A stretch of DNA of 64,000 bases from JACCWP01 sp963801045. GTDB taxonomy: Bacteria > Actinomycetota > Actinomycetes > Propionibacteriales > Nocardioidaceae. Of this stretch, positions 25,746 through 37,231 are shown piece after piece; the stretch's first letter is position 1, and each line of letters starts with the position of its first letter. The notes under the pieces are model-generated. The model saw nothing but the letters and a program-made list of their open reading frames with translations. It made no database searches and was not told the DNA's origin. Location: NCBI GenBank assembly GCA_963801045.1, contig CAWDDC010000004.1, positions 1,798,001 to 1,862,000 of the forward strand, in the 5' to 3' direction. A program made the position numbers and the translations under genes.

Positions 25746-27154
25746 GCGACCGTCTCCCGCCCGGTGACCGCAAGCACGACGCCCGAGCGTGCCAGCTCGC
25801 CCACCAGCTCGTGCACCTGCTCCACGGTCGACTCGGGGTTGAGCAGGGTCAGCTTCAGCACCACCCGTCCGTCCACCCGGGTACGCGCCACCAGCGCGCG
25901 GCCGGACAGCAGCAGCTCGCGGCGCAGCCGGTCCTGGAACTCGTCGTCGCCGGCGCGGTGCCGCAGCAGCACGGTCGTGAGCACCGGTGCGGCCACCAGC
26001 TCGAGATGCGGGTCCCTGCGCACCGCGCCCGCCGCCGCCCGGGCGAGGTCGTGGCAGGTCTGCACCATCTCGCCCAGCCCACCGGTTCCGTAGGCGTGCA
26101 CGGCGGCGGCGACCTTGAGCGCGTCCGCGCGCCGGGTGGTCTGCAGGCTCCGGCCCAGCAGGCCGTCGAGACCGGCGTCGACGTCACCGCGACTGCTGAG
26201 GTAGTCGACGTCGCGGTCCAGCGCGGCGAACCGGCGCTGGTCGCGCACCAGCAGCGCGCTGGTGGCCGCCGGCAGCCAGCCCAGCTTGTGCAGGTCGACG
26301 GAGACCGAGTCCGCGCGCTCGATCCCGGCCAGCAGCGGCGCCAGTCGCGGGGCCAGCAGCGCCGCGAACCCGTACGACGCGTCGACGTGCAGCCACGCGC
26401 CGTGGGCGGCAGCGAGGTCGGCGACCAGCGGCAGCGGATCGACCGCGCCCAGGTCGGTGGTGCCCGCGGTGGCCACGACGGCGAGCACGCTCGGTCCCGA
26501 GCGCGCGAGCGTCTCGGCGAGGGCGTCGGGCCGCATCCGCTGATCGGCGTCGACGGGCACGGTGCGGACCGCGTCCTCGCCGAGCCCCAGCGTGGCGGCG
26601 GCGCGCTGCACGGAGAAGTGGGCGACAGCCGAGCAGACGACGACCGGCCGGGGCAGGCCCGCGACACCGCACCGGCGGGTGTCCACGTCGGCGCGGGCAG
26701 CCCAGGCGTCGCGCGCGAGCAGCAGGCCGAGCAGGTTCGACATCGATCCGCCCGGCGTCATCACGCCGCTGCCGGACGGGAGACCGGCCAGGCGCGCCAG
26801 GCCGTCGACCACCCAGCGCTCCACCGCGAGCGTCGCCGGACCGGAGTCGTAGGTGTCCAGCGACGCGTTCGACGCCGAGGCGATCGCGTCCGCCGCGACC
26901 CCCACGTCCAGCACCGGTGGCTGCAGGTGCGCCGCGCTGAACGGGTGGGTCAGGTCCAGGCCCAGGTCGGCCACGACCCGCCGCAGCGTCCGCACCGACT
27001 CGGTGGCGCCCACCCCCGTGGCCGGCAGCCCGGGTCCCCCGAGCTCGGCCTCGACCCGGGCCCGCACCTGCTCCGGCGTCCCGGCGGGCAGCGGTCCCCC
27101 GACCCGGCGCAGCGAGGTGCCGCGCTCGCGGGCGACGGAGAACTTCGACGGCAT
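25742..27154 (-). CDS. desA: PLP-dependent amino-acid decarboxylase (DesA/DdC-like)
   Basis: A 470-residue group II (aromatic/DABA-type) decarboxylase. Landmarks: GVMTPGGSMSNLLGLLLARD (phosphate-binding region), AHFSVQRAAATLGLG, the Asp in WLHVDASYGFAALLAP, and the PLP-Schiff-base lysine in SVSVDLHKLGWLPAATSALL. In siderophore loci this family makes cadaverine from lysine (DesA) or 1,3-diaminopropane from diaminobutyrate. It is the first gene behind the iron box and overlaps the N-hydroxylase gene by ATGA. The C-terminal part RVDGRVVLKLTLLNPESTVEQV is typical. Whether the substrate is lysine is not settled. Confidence 0.82.
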   Translation of the reverse strand: MPSKFSVARERGTSLRRVGGPLPAGTPEQVRARVEAELGGPGLPATGVGATESVRTLRRVVADLGLDLTHPFSAAHLQPPVLDVGVAADAIASASNASLDTYDSGPATLAVERWVVDGLARLAGLPSGSGVMTPGGSMSNLLGLLLARDAWAARADVDTRRCGVAGLPRPVVVCSAVAHFSVQRAAATLGLGEDAVRTVPVDADQRMRPDALAETLARSGPSVLAVVATAGTTDLGAVDPLPLVADLAAAHGAWLHVDASYGFAALLAPRLAPLLAGIERADSVSVDLHKLGWLPAATSALLVRDQRRFAALDRDVDYLSSRGDVDAGLDGLLGRSLQTTRRADALKVAAAVHAYGTGGLGEMVQTCHDLARAAAGAVRRDPHLELVAAPVLTTVLLRHRAGDDEFQDRLRRELLLSGRALVARTRVDGRVVLKLTLLNPESTVEQVHELVGELARSGVVLAVTGRETVA

Positions 27155-27178
27155 GCCGGCTCCTGTGGGCGAATATAC

Positions 27179-27197
27179 TTAGGTGAGGCATGCCTAA
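27179..27197 (-). promoter_or_regulatory. iron box (DtxR/IdeR/DmdR operator)
   Basis: TTAGGTGAGGCATGCCTAA matches the 19-base actinobacterial consensus (TTAGGTTAGGCTAACCTAA) at 16 of 19 positions and keeps both outer TTAGG/CCTAA arms. It lies 24 bases upstream of the decarboxylase ATG, with an A/T-rich GAATATACTT beside it that could be a -10 region. Iron repression of the two siderophore genes is the natural reading. Confidence 0.85.
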
Positions 27198-27259
27198 CGG
27201 ATGCGAGGTGGCGAGCGCAAGCCGGTCCGTCCGGATCTGGACCGGTGTGACCGGTCTGC

Positions 27260-28551
27260 TCAGGCGTACGGGGCCCGCCGCAGCGAGTACGTCGCCAGGT
27301 CGAGACGGTCGACGGTGCCGTCGGTGGCCCGCAGCACGCGCAGCGGCTCGCCGGTGAAGTAGCCGTCCAGCCCGCGCCACCGGTCGACGCCGTCCGGCAC
27401 GAACCGGCTGTCCCGCATCGAGTGGTCGCCGCTCAGCCGCAGCACGCCGCCCCGGACGATCAGCTGGTACGGCGTGTTTCCCCAGAACCACGGGCCGAGC
27501 AGCTCGTCGACCCCCGGCAGCTCCGGTTCGGGCGACCAGGCGGTCGGCAGCGCGGGCTCGGCGCCGCGCAGCGTGTCGAGCAAGGTCGTCGGGAGCGACG
27601 GCGTGCCGCCGGCCGTGGCGTTGGCCAGTGCCACCGCGCCGGAGCGCTCGGCCGGGTCGACCTCGATCCCGGCGAGGAAGCCCGGCATCGACCCGCCGTG
27701 CCCGTGCCGCCACCCGCCGGCACCGTGCTCGAGCTGCAGCCCGAGTCCGTACGAGCCGGACGCGTCGCCGGGCTGGGAGGCGGTCGGCACCGTCATCTCC
27801 GCGAGGCTCGGCGGCGTCAGCACGGACGGGTCCGGATCGAGCAGGAACGTCGCCCACCGACCCAGGTCGGCGACCGTGCTCCACAGCTGGCCGGCCGGCG
27901 CCATCGCGCCGGTGTCGGTGTGCGGGTCTGCGGCGAGCCGGCCCGACCACGGGTGCACGGACCAGCCCTGTGCGTGCGGGGACTGCGGCCCGTACGTCGT
28001 GCGGCGCATGCCCAACGGCGTGAGCACCCGCGTGGAGAGCGCCTCCCACCAGCTGCCGCCGCGCAACCGGGCCACCACGGCACCGAGCAGCGCGTAGCCG
28101 ACGTTGCTGTAGTGCTGCTGTGCGCCGGCGCTGAGCACCTGCGGCTGCCCCGCGAGCCGGGCGAGCAGGTCGTCCAGGTCGCCCCCGTCGTGTCGCTCCC
28201 ACCACGGCCCGGCGGGCTCTGCCGGCACGCCACCCGCGTGCGCCAGCAGCTGGCGCACGGTCGTCGCGGGGTACGGCACGCCCGGCAGGTGCGTGCCCAC
28301 CTGGTCGTCGAGGCCGAGCAGGCCGTCGTCGCGGCACTGCAGTACCAGCACCGCGGTCATCGTCTTGGTGACCGACCCGATCCGGTACTGCAGGTCGTCC
28401 GCTGCCGCGTCACCGAGGTCGCCACGGCCGGCCGACCAGGCCAGCGCGCCGTCGCGCACCACGCCGGCGACCACCGACGGCTGCCTGTCGTCGGCCTGCG
28501 CGGTCGCGAGATCGTGCATCAGCGCCCGCTCGGTCGCGGACAGCAGTGCGG

Positions 28552-28555
<4 letters not shown>
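27260..28555 (-). CDS. beta-lactamase-fold serine hydrolase (class C/DD-peptidase/esterase type)
   Basis: A 431-residue protein from GTG 28555. Serine-hydrolase motifs: SVTK (SxxK) in YRIGSVTKTMTAVLVLQ, YSN (YxN) in HYSNVGYALLGAVVAR, and HGGSMPGF in place of KTG. A C-terminal strand-rich domain (about the last 110 residues) follows, as in some D-aminopeptidase/esterase relatives. No signal peptide is visible, so it is probably cytoplasmic and its substrate is unknown. The GTG overlaps the gcvP stop, which puts it on the riboswitch-controlled transcript; there may be no functional link to glycine. Confidence 0.82.
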
Positions 28556-31452
<2,897 letters not shown>

Positions 31453-31484
31453 CGGTGCTCCGGGGTCGGGACGGACACGTCCCT

Positions 31485-31625
31485 CCCCTCAGTCACCGCG
31501 GCCGTGGTGAGCCGTGGCTCCAAAGTGGCCTGGTCCGCGCGGTCCTGGTGCCTGAGAGGTTCCGGGAGGAGTTGCCCCGTCGGCGCTGCTCCGGCCCGGT
31601 GGGGCCTGGCAGCTCTCCCGCACGG
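31485..31625 (-). ncRNA. glycine riboswitch upstream of gcvP
   Basis: Read on the minus strand, 31622-31549 gives the hallmark aptamer: GCGGGAGAG, a variable P3 arm, then CGCCGACGGGGCAACTCC, then CCGGAACCTCTCAGGCAC. The pairing GGAGAG/CTCTC closes the aptamer and the GGGGCAA core matches the conserved J-region. Downstream toward gcvP, ACCGCGCGGACCAGGCCACT and TTTGGAGCC, ending near TGACTGAGG, looks like the second aptamer of the usual tandem pair, less canonical. Glycine binding would switch gcvP on. It fills most of the 244-base gap before the xylB-like gene on the other strand. Confidence 0.85.
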
Positions 31626-31696
31626 CGTCGCCAGCCGCGGTCGACGTTACCAGCGTCGCCGCCGGACGGCGCGTCGCCACGTGGCACGATCGGCGC

Positions 31697-33118
31697 ATGC
31701 CGCTCGTCGCCGGGATCGACTCGTCCACCCAGTCCTGCAAGGTCGTCGTCCGCGACGCCGACAGCGGCGCCCTGGTGCGCGAGGGGCGCGCCGCGCATCC
31801 CGACGGCACCGAGGTCGACGCCCGCGCGTGGTGGTCGGCGCTGAGCGAGGCGGCCGAGCAGGCCGGAGGGCTGGCCGACGTCGCGGCAGTGGCGGTCGGC
31901 GCGCAGCAGCACGGCCTGGTGGCGCTCGGCGACGACGGCGAACCCGTACGCGACGCGCTGCTGTGGAACGACACCCGCTCGGCCGACGCCGCCCACGACC
32001 TCATCCTCGAGCTGGGCGACGGCGACGAGCAGCGGGGCCGCGAGGCGTGGGCGGACGCGGTGGGCGTGGTGCCGGTCGCCTCGTTCACCGTCGCGAAGGC
32101 CCGCTGGGTCGCCGACAACGAACCGGACAACGCCCGGCGCACCACCGCGATCGCGCTCCCCCACGACTGGCTCACCTGGCAGCTGCGCGGCGGGCGGCTC
32201 GGCACCGACGAGCTGAGCACCGACATGGGCGACGCGAGCGGCACCGGCTGGTACGACCCGGTGTCGGGCGACTACCGCCGGGACCTGCTCGAGCGCGGGC
32301 TCGGTCACGCCGCCGACCTGCCGCGGGTGGCGGCGCCGGGCGAGGCCGTTGGCGAGGCAACTGCGCTGGCGCCGGGCGCGGTGCTCGGTCCCGGCACCGG
32401 CGACAACGCGGCCGCGGCGCTCGGCCTGGGCGCGGGACCGGGCGACGTGGTGGTGTCGATCGGCACCTCCGGCGTGGTGTCGGCGTCCAGCGACGAGCGG
32501 GTGCGCGACCCGAGCGGCATCGTCGCCGGCTTCTGCGACGCCGAGGGTCGCCGGCTGCCCTTGGTGTGCACGCTGAACGCGTCGCGGGTGCTCAGCGCGA
32601 CCGCCCAGCTGCTCGGTGTCGACCTGGACGAGCTGTCCCGGCTGGCGCTGTCGGCCGAGCCCGGCTCGGAGGGCGTCGTGCTGGTGCCGTACCTCGAGGG
32701 CGAGCGCACCCCCGACCGGCCGAAGGCCTCCGGTGCGGTGCACGGGCTGCGGGTGCACAACGCGACCCCGGCCAACCTCGCCCGGGCCGCCGTCGAGGGG
32801 CTGCTGTGCGGGCTGGCCGACGGCATCGACGCCCTGGTCGCGCAGGGGGTCGAGATGCGCCGCGCGCTGCTGATCGGCGGCGGCGCCAAGTCGGAGGCGC
32901 TGCGACGGCTGGCGCCGAGCATCCTCGGCTGCCGGGTGGAGGTGCCCGCCCCGGACGAGTACGTCGCCAACGGCGCCGCCCGCCAGGCCGCCTGGGCCCT
33001 CAGCGGTGCCGCCGCTCCCCCGGCCTGGGAGGTCGAGGTCACCGCCGCCGAGGAGGCCGACCCCACCCCCCACGTGCGCGAGCGCTACGCCGCGGTCCGC
33101 GACCTCACCGAGGGCTAG
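31697..33118 (+). CDS. xylB: FGGY-family carbohydrate kinase, xylulokinase-like
   Basis: A 473-residue sugar kinase. It has the phosphate-binding start GIDSSTQSCKVVVRD, the xylulokinase-like VGAQQHGLVALGDDG, WNDTRSADAA, the catalytic-Asp region LSTDMGDASGTGWYD, the adenosine motif VVSIGTSGVVS and a C-terminal LIGGGAKSEALRRLA. These support D-xylulose as the best substrate guess, but FGGY substrates are often misassigned. It stands alone without xylose isomerase or a transporter. Start ATG 31697. Confidence 0.85.
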   Translation: MPLVAGIDSSTQSCKVVVRDADSGALVREGRAAHPDGTEVDARAWWSALSEAAEQAGGLADVAAVAVGAQQHGLVALGDDGEPVRDALLWNDTRSADAAHDLILELGDGDEQRGREAWADAVGVVPVASFTVAKARWVADNEPDNARRTTAIALPHDWLTWQLRGGRLGTDELSTDMGDASGTGWYDPVSGDYRRDLLERGLGHAADLPRVAAPGEAVGEATALAPGAVLGPGTGDNAAAALGLGAGPGDVVVSIGTSGVVSASSDERVRDPSGIVAGFCDAEGRRLPLVCTLNASRVLSATAQLLGVDLDELSRLALSAEPGSEGVVLVPYLEGERTPDRPKASGAVHGLRVHNATPANLARAAVEGLLCGLADGIDALVAQGVEMRRALLIGGGAKSEALRRLAPSILGCRVEVPAPDEYVANGAARQAAWALSGAAAPPAWEVEVTAAEEADPTPHVRERYAAVRDLTEG

Positions 33119-33126
33119 GGTCTTCC

Positions 33127-33152
33127 GGTTTCCCAAGCGACCTTGGGAAACC
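33127..33152 (+). terminator. strong hairpin downstream of xylB
   Basis: GGTTTCCCAAG (33127-33137) and CTTGGGAAACC (33142-33152) form a perfect 11-base-pair stem with loop CGAC, starting 8 bases after the xylB stop. A second stem, GGTTCCC (33156-33162) with GGGAACC (33179-33185), follows. Together they probably end xylB transcription. Confidence 0.6.
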
Positions 33153-33283
33153 CGGGGTTCCCGCGGGTTGTGACACGGGGGAACCTTCGGGTACGCGGTA
33201 GAAGGTGGGCTGGGCCGCTTGCGAACCCGTGCCGCTCGGGCACAGTGGGCACCCATGACAGGCCGGACGAGGACGGTGACGTG

Positions 33284-33760
33284 ATGGCCGAGCTCGACGC
33301 ATCGTCCGGGTCACCGAGGCCGGACGAGAGCGAGACCGAGCGGGTCGACCGCAACTGGGCCGAGCTGTTGCAGGAGCTGCGGGTCACCCAGACCGGGGTG
33401 CAGCTGCTGGCGGGCTTCTTGCTGACGCTGCCGTTCCAGGAGCGGTTCGCGAACCTGTCGTCGGCCGAGGAGTTCGACTACCTGCTCGTCGTCGTGCTCT
33501 CCGTGCTGTCGACCGGGCTGCTGGTCGCGCCGGTCAGCTTCCACCGTGCGGTGTTCCGCCGGCAGGAGAAGGAGTGGCTGGTGCTCGCCGCGCACTGGTC
33601 GGCACGCGCCGGGTTGGTGCTGATGTCGGCGGCGATGGCCGGCGTGGTGTGGCTGATCTTCAGCGTGGTCGTGAGCACGACCGCGGCGTGGGTTGCCGGT
33701 GGCGCAATCGGCGCCTTCCTGGTCGCGCTGTGGTTCGCGATGCCGCTCGGCGCTCGGTGA
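33284..33760 (+). CDS. DUF6328 family membrane protein
   Basis: A 158-residue protein from ATG 33284. The N-terminal soluble part ESETERVDRNWAELLQELRV leads into QTGVQLLAGFLLTLPFQERF, the recognisable DUF6328 core. About four membrane helices follow (FDYLLVVVLSVLSTGLLVA, LVLMSAAMAGVVWLIFSVVV, AWVAGGAIGAFLVALWFAM). Function unknown. Its TGA overlaps the GTG of the next gene (GTGA), so the two membrane proteins are made together. The open frame upstream of 33284 covers the hairpins and is not counted as coding. Confidence 0.82.
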   Translation: MAELDASSGSPRPDESETERVDRNWAELLQELRVTQTGVQLLAGFLLTLPFQERFANLSSAEEFDYLLVVVLSVLSTGLLVAPVSFHRAVFRRQEKEWLVLAAHWSARAGLVLMSAAMAGVVWLIFSVVVSTTAAWVAGGAIGAFLVALWFAMPLGAR

Positions 33761-34344
33761 CGGCCCGCGCGGTCGCGCTCACCATCCTGGCCGCGACGGT
33801 CGGACAGCTCGCGGTCGCGACGTTCGTGGACGGGCTCCCCCAGTTCGAGGGGAAGGGATTCGGCGCCCGGCTGATCGCGTACCCGGCCCTGATGCTGCTG
33901 GTGCCGGCGATCCTGGCGACCCAGCGCCGGCTGCGCGGCGGCACCGCACCGCTGCCGTGGGCGGGGATCGCGTTCGTGATGGCACCGTTCCTCGTCGACG
34001 TCACCGGCAACACCCTCGACCTGTACGACCGCATCGGCTGGTGGGACGACGCCAACCACCTGGTGAACTGGTTCCTGCTCTGCTTCGGCGCCGGCCTGAT
34101 GCTCCGTGGGGCCGACATCCGTCCGCCCTGGGCGTTCGGGCTGCTCCTCGCCGGAATCGGCGCCCTGCTCGCCATCGGCTGGGAGCTCGGCGAGTGGTAC
34201 ACGTTCATCCGGCAGGGCACCGAGCTCGACACCGCGTACGAGGACACTCTGGGCGACCTGGCGCTCGGCACGATCGGTGGCGCAGTGGCCGGCCTGCTGG
34301 TGGCCCGCCGGAGCCGGCCGGGCGAGCCAGCGGCTACCCGGTGA
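33757..34344 (+). CDS. integral membrane protein (DUF2238/YjdF-like)
   Basis: A 195-residue protein from GTG 33757 with about five to six membrane helices. The conserved-looking stretch is DLYDRIGWWDDANHLVNWFLL, and the later WELGEWYTFIRQ and YEDTLGDLALGTIGGAVAGLL resemble DUF2238/YjdF-type proteins, where D-x2-H and D-x4-D residues sit in or near the membrane. Family identity is tentative. It is coupled to the DUF6328 gene and overlaps the 3' end of the amine oxidase on the opposite strand by 11 bases. Confidence 0.7.
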   Translation: MTARAVALTILAATVGQLAVATFVDGLPQFEGKGFGARLIAYPALMLLVPAILATQRRLRGGTAPLPWAGIAFVMAPFLVDVTGNTLDLYDRIGWWDDANHLVNWFLLCFGAGLMLRGADIRPPWAFGLLLAGIGALLAIGWELGEWYTFIRQGTELDTAYEDTLGDLALGTIGGAVAGLLVARRSRPGEPAATR

Positions 34345-35827
34345 CGGCCGGCACGCCGACCGACCGCAGCACCTCACGGGCGGCACGTAAGCCGGTCAGG
34401 ACCGCGCCCTCCAGGTAGCCCTGGTCGACCAGCGGCGCGGTGTGCTCGCCGGCGAAGTGGACGCCGCCCTCTGGCCGGCCGACGAACCCGGCGTAGCGGG
34501 TGTACTGGCCCGGCAGGAAGGCCGCGTAGCTGCCGTGGGTCCACCGGTCCCGAGCCCAGTGGTCGGCCCGGCTGCGGTGCAAGACGTCGCCGCGCAGCCC
34601 GGACAGATGGGTCTCGCCGTGCCGGGTGAGGGTGTCGACCACCCGCTCGACGACGCGTCGGGGCGTGGGTCCGTGCACGGCACCCAACCGCCGCCCGGCC
34701 GCGCCGCTGCGGCCGCCGTAGTAGACGGTGAGCACGCTCGATGTGCCCCGCTGCGCCGCCGACGACTCCCAGGTGTCGAAGGTGGGGTGGTCGGAGCGCA
34801 GGTACCCGGTCCAGTTCTGGTACTGCTGCGGCCGGTGTGCGAGCTGCAGGATCACCTTGGCGTTGGTGCCCATGCCCAGCTGCCGGATGCTGCGCAGCTT
34901 GTGCCGGCTCAGCCCCGCGGCGTCGAGGTCGACCTCGCGCAATGCGGTGAACGGCAGGCACAGCACCACCTGGTCGGCAACGACCTCGCCGCGCACCCCG
35001 CCCAGGCGCAGCGCGTACGTGCCGTCGCCGCGTCGCCGCAAGCGCCGGAGCGGCGCGTCGCGGGTGACCGAGCCGCGCGGCAGCGCGTCGAGCAGACCGT
35101 GCACGACCTGCTCGTTGCCGCCCTGCACGTGGTAGCGCTCGTCGGCACCGGGCGCGAGATCGATGCAGTCGACGACCGCCAGCCCGCCGAGCCGGTCGAG
35201 GTCGAGCCCGAGGAACGAGGCCAGGTAGGCCTGCTGCCGCCGACCGGCCAGCCCGTTGCTGCCACCCGGCATGTAGCGGTCGACGACGTCGCGGGCGGTC
35301 ATCTCGTCGATCGCCTTGGCCGCCGGGCCGGCATCGGGCCAGATGTACGGCCCGATCCGGTCGCGCAGCCGCCGGATCCGCCGCCTGAACACCTCCTGGT
35401 CGGACTCGAGCTCGCCCGGCAGGTGCAGCCCACCGTCCAGCCAGAGCCGGCCGTGCCCACCGGCACCGGTGGTGTAGAGGTCCTCGAGCCGCAGGCCGAA
35501 GCGGCGCACCAGGTGGCGCATGTGCCGGTGCCGGGTGTCGATGAACTCGCCGCCGTGCTCGGCCACCTGCCCGTCGGCCCAGCCGTACGAGGTCCAGCAA
35601 CGGCCGCCCACCCGGTCGGCCCGGGCCTCGTAGACCTCCGCCCGCACACCGCGCCGGTGCAGCAGGTCGGCGCAGGCCAGCCCGGCCAGCCCGGCCCCCA
35701 CCACGACCACCCGCGGTCCGCGACCACCGGCGACGGCGGGCAGCGCGTCGAGCGCCAGCGCGCCGACACCGCCGACGGCGCCGGCGAGGAGTCGTCGCCT
35801 GCCGATGTCCGTACCGGGTGCGGTCAT
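34334..35827 (-). CDS. Tat-exported flavin amine oxidase
   Basis: A 497-residue FAD amine oxidase (monoamine oxidase family). The N-terminus carries a twin-arginine signal (DIGRRRLLAGAVGGVGALAL, then LPAVAGG), so it is probably folded and exported with its FAD. The dinucleotide motif RVVVVGAGLAGLACADLL is followed by YEARADRVGGRCWTS, and the C-terminal FAD-contact motif is GGVHFAGEHTAP with YLEGAVLTGLRAAREV. Amine substrate unknown. ATG 35827 is chosen because it gives the complete Tat signal. A long hairpin separates it from the MerR gene upstream. Confidence 0.88.
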   Translation of the reverse strand: MTAPGTDIGRRRLLAGAVGGVGALALDALPAVAGGRGPRVVVVGAGLAGLACADLLHRRGVRAEVYEARADRVGGRCWTSYGWADGQVAEHGGEFIDTRHRHMRHLVRRFGLRLEDLYTTGAGGHGRLWLDGGLHLPGELESDQEVFRRRIRRLRDRIGPYIWPDAGPAAKAIDEMTARDVVDRYMPGGSNGLAGRRQQAYLASFLGLDLDRLGGLAVVDCIDLAPGADERYHVQGGNEQVVHGLLDALPRGSVTRDAPLRRLRRRGDGTYALRLGGVRGEVVADQVVLCLPFTALREVDLDAAGLSRHKLRSIRQLGMGTNAKVILQLAHRPQQYQNWTGYLRSDHPTFDTWESSAAQRGTSSVLTVYYGGRSGAAGRRLGAVHGPTPRRVVERVVDTLTRHGETHLSGLRGDVLHRSRADHWARDRWTHGSYAAFLPGQYTRYAGFVGRPEGGVHFAGEHTAPLVDQGYLEGAVLTGLRAAREVLRSVGVPAVTG

Positions 35828-35872
35828 GCCGGGACGGTACGCACCGGCGCGCCCGCTGTCCCCCCACAACGA

Positions 35873-35920
35873 AGGATCCGACCGGGTGAGGGCCGGAACC
35901 CTCGTGCGGTCGGATCGTTC
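35873..35920 (-). terminator. long hairpin terminator of the MerR/gcvH operon
   Basis: GATCCGACCG (35875-35884) and CGGTCGGATC (35907-35916) are perfect ten-base arms; inside, GAGGG and CCCTC add a second stem around CCGGAA. It lies 20 bases beyond the MerR stop at 35941 and before the amine oxidase start. Inferred to be a strong factor-independent terminator lacking a long T-tract. Confidence 0.65.
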
Positions 35921-35940
35921 GGGAGGCGGGGCGGTGGGGC

Positions 35941-36546
35941 TCAGGCGTTGCTGACGCGGGCCATCCGCCGGGCGGCGAGTTCGTCGTCGGGGTGGGACTC
36001 CGCGTCGGGTGAGCCGGCCCGCTCGCTGGGCAGGTCGGCGAGCGTGCCCTCGATCTCGCGCCACACCCCGCCGATCGCGATGCCGAACACGCCCTGGCCG
36101 CCCTGCAGCAGATCGATGACCTCGTCGGGCGAGCGGCACTCGTAGACGCTGGCCCCGTCGCTCATCAGCGTGACGGTGGTGAGGTCGTCGGTGCCGCGCT
36201 CGCGCAGGTGCTCGACCGCGGTACGGATCTGCTGCAGCGAGACACCGGCGTCGAGCAGCCGCTTGATGATCTTCAGCAGCAGGATGTCGCGGAACGAGTA
36301 GAGCCGCTGGGTGCCCGACCCGGTGGCGCCGCGCACGGTCGGCTCGACCAGCTTGGTGCGGGCCCAGTAGTCCAGCTGCCGGTAGGTGATGCCGGCGGCA
36401 TTGCACGCGGTGGGGCCGCGGAAGCCGACGTCGTCGGCCAGCGGCGACACGTCGTCGTCGAAGAGCAGACCCTGGTCGCCGGCGAGCCTGGCCGCCTCGT
36501 CGCGACGCGCCCGCTCGGCCGAGTTGTCGTCCTGCCTGCCTACCAC
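35941..36546 (-). CDS. MerR-family transcriptional regulator (Rv1830-like)
   Basis: A 201-residue MerR regulator from GTG 36546, which has GGAGG five bases upstream. The DNA-binding domain reads ACNAAGITYRQLDYWARTKLVEP, TGSGTQRLYSFRDILLLKIIK and RLLDAGVSLQQIRTAVEHL. The C-terminal half (VIDLLQGGQGVFGIAIGGVW) is the domain typical of the mycobacterial Rv1830 orthologue rather than a metal- or drug-binding MerR tail. The preceding open frame to 36690 is not supported. It is the last gene of the conserved block and ends before a large hairpin. Confidence 0.88.
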   Translation of the reverse strand: MVGRQDDNSAERARRDEAARLAGDQGLLFDDDVSPLADDVGFRGPTACNAAGITYRQLDYWARTKLVEPTVRGATGSGTQRLYSFRDILLLKIIKRLLDAGVSLQQIRTAVEHLRERGTDDLTTVTLMSDGASVYECRSPDEVIDLLQGGQGVFGIAIGGVWREIEGTLADLPSERAGSPDAESHPDDELAARRMARVSNA

Positions 36547-36685
36547 GGCGACCTCCACGGACCAGGGCCCTTGACGAGTTACACCAGCGACGTTCGCGTG
36601 TTCACGGTACGGACCGCACCGGAGGGGGTCAACGACATCGCGGGCCGCTGCCCGGCGTGTCGCGAGGCTCCAGGGACGACAAACC

Positions 36686-36709
36686 CTCAACCTCGACTAG
36701 AAGGTTACG
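36686..36709. promoter_or_regulatory. candidate MerR-type operator
   Basis: AACCT (36689-36693) and AGGTT (36702-36706) flank an eight-base centre, with matching C and G two bases outside, an 18-20 base dyad of the MerR kind. It overlaps the bifunctional-nuclease stop codon and lies about 140 bases upstream of the MerR GTG. The position suits autoregulation by either of the two neighbouring MerR proteins. Confidence 0.35.
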
Positions 36710-37175
36710 TACCGCCCTGGAAGTCCTCCGGGGTGACCTGGTCGAGGAACTCGCGGAACTTCTCGACCTCGGCCTCCTCCTCCTCGGGCACGGCCAGACC
36801 GGACGACTCGAGCACGTCCTCGTCGCACACGATCTTGGTGCCGGTGCGCAGCGCCAGCGCGATCGAGTCCGACGGCCGGGCACTCACCTCGGTGCCTCCG
36901 TCGAAGACCAGCACCGCGTAGTAGACGCCGTCGCGCACCTCGGTGATCCGGACCTCGTCGAGCTCGCGACCGAGTGCGGACAGCAGGTCCTTCATCAGGT
37001 CGTGGGTGAGCGGACGCGGAGGCGTGACTCCCTGCTGGGCAAAGGCGATCGCGGTGGCCTCGACCGCCCCGATCCAGATCGGCAGGTAGCGGGCCCCCTC
37101 GGCCTCCCGCAGCAGGACGAGTGGCTGGTTGGTCGGCATCTCGACCCGTACCCCAACAACGTCCATGTCCTTCAC
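36705..37175 (-). CDS. bifunctional nuclease domain protein (Rv1829-like)
   Basis: A 156-residue BFN-domain protein (DUF151). The conserved core is NQPLVLLREAEGARYLPIWIG, EATAIAFAQQGVTPPRPLTHDL and VSARPSDSIALALRTGTKI, followed by a UVR-like acidic/helical tail EEEEAEVEKFREFLDQVTPEDF. Actinobacterial homologues sit in the same place between two MerR genes; plant homologues cleave RNA and DNA, but the bacterial role is unsettled. Start GTG 37175 (VKDMDVVGVRVEM) matches homologue length. Confidence 0.88.
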   Translation of the reverse strand: MKDMDVVGVRVEMPTNQPLVLLREAEGARYLPIWIGAVEATAIAFAQQGVTPPRPLTHDLMKDLLSALGRELDEVRITEVRDGVYYAVLVFDGGTEVSARPSDSIALALRTGTKIVCDEDVLESSGLAVPEEEEAEVEKFREFLDQVTPEDFQGGT

Positions 37176-37231
37176 GACGTCAACCGTACCCCCGCAGGAC
37201 GACGCCAGCCTGACAAGATCTGCGGGCCCGG

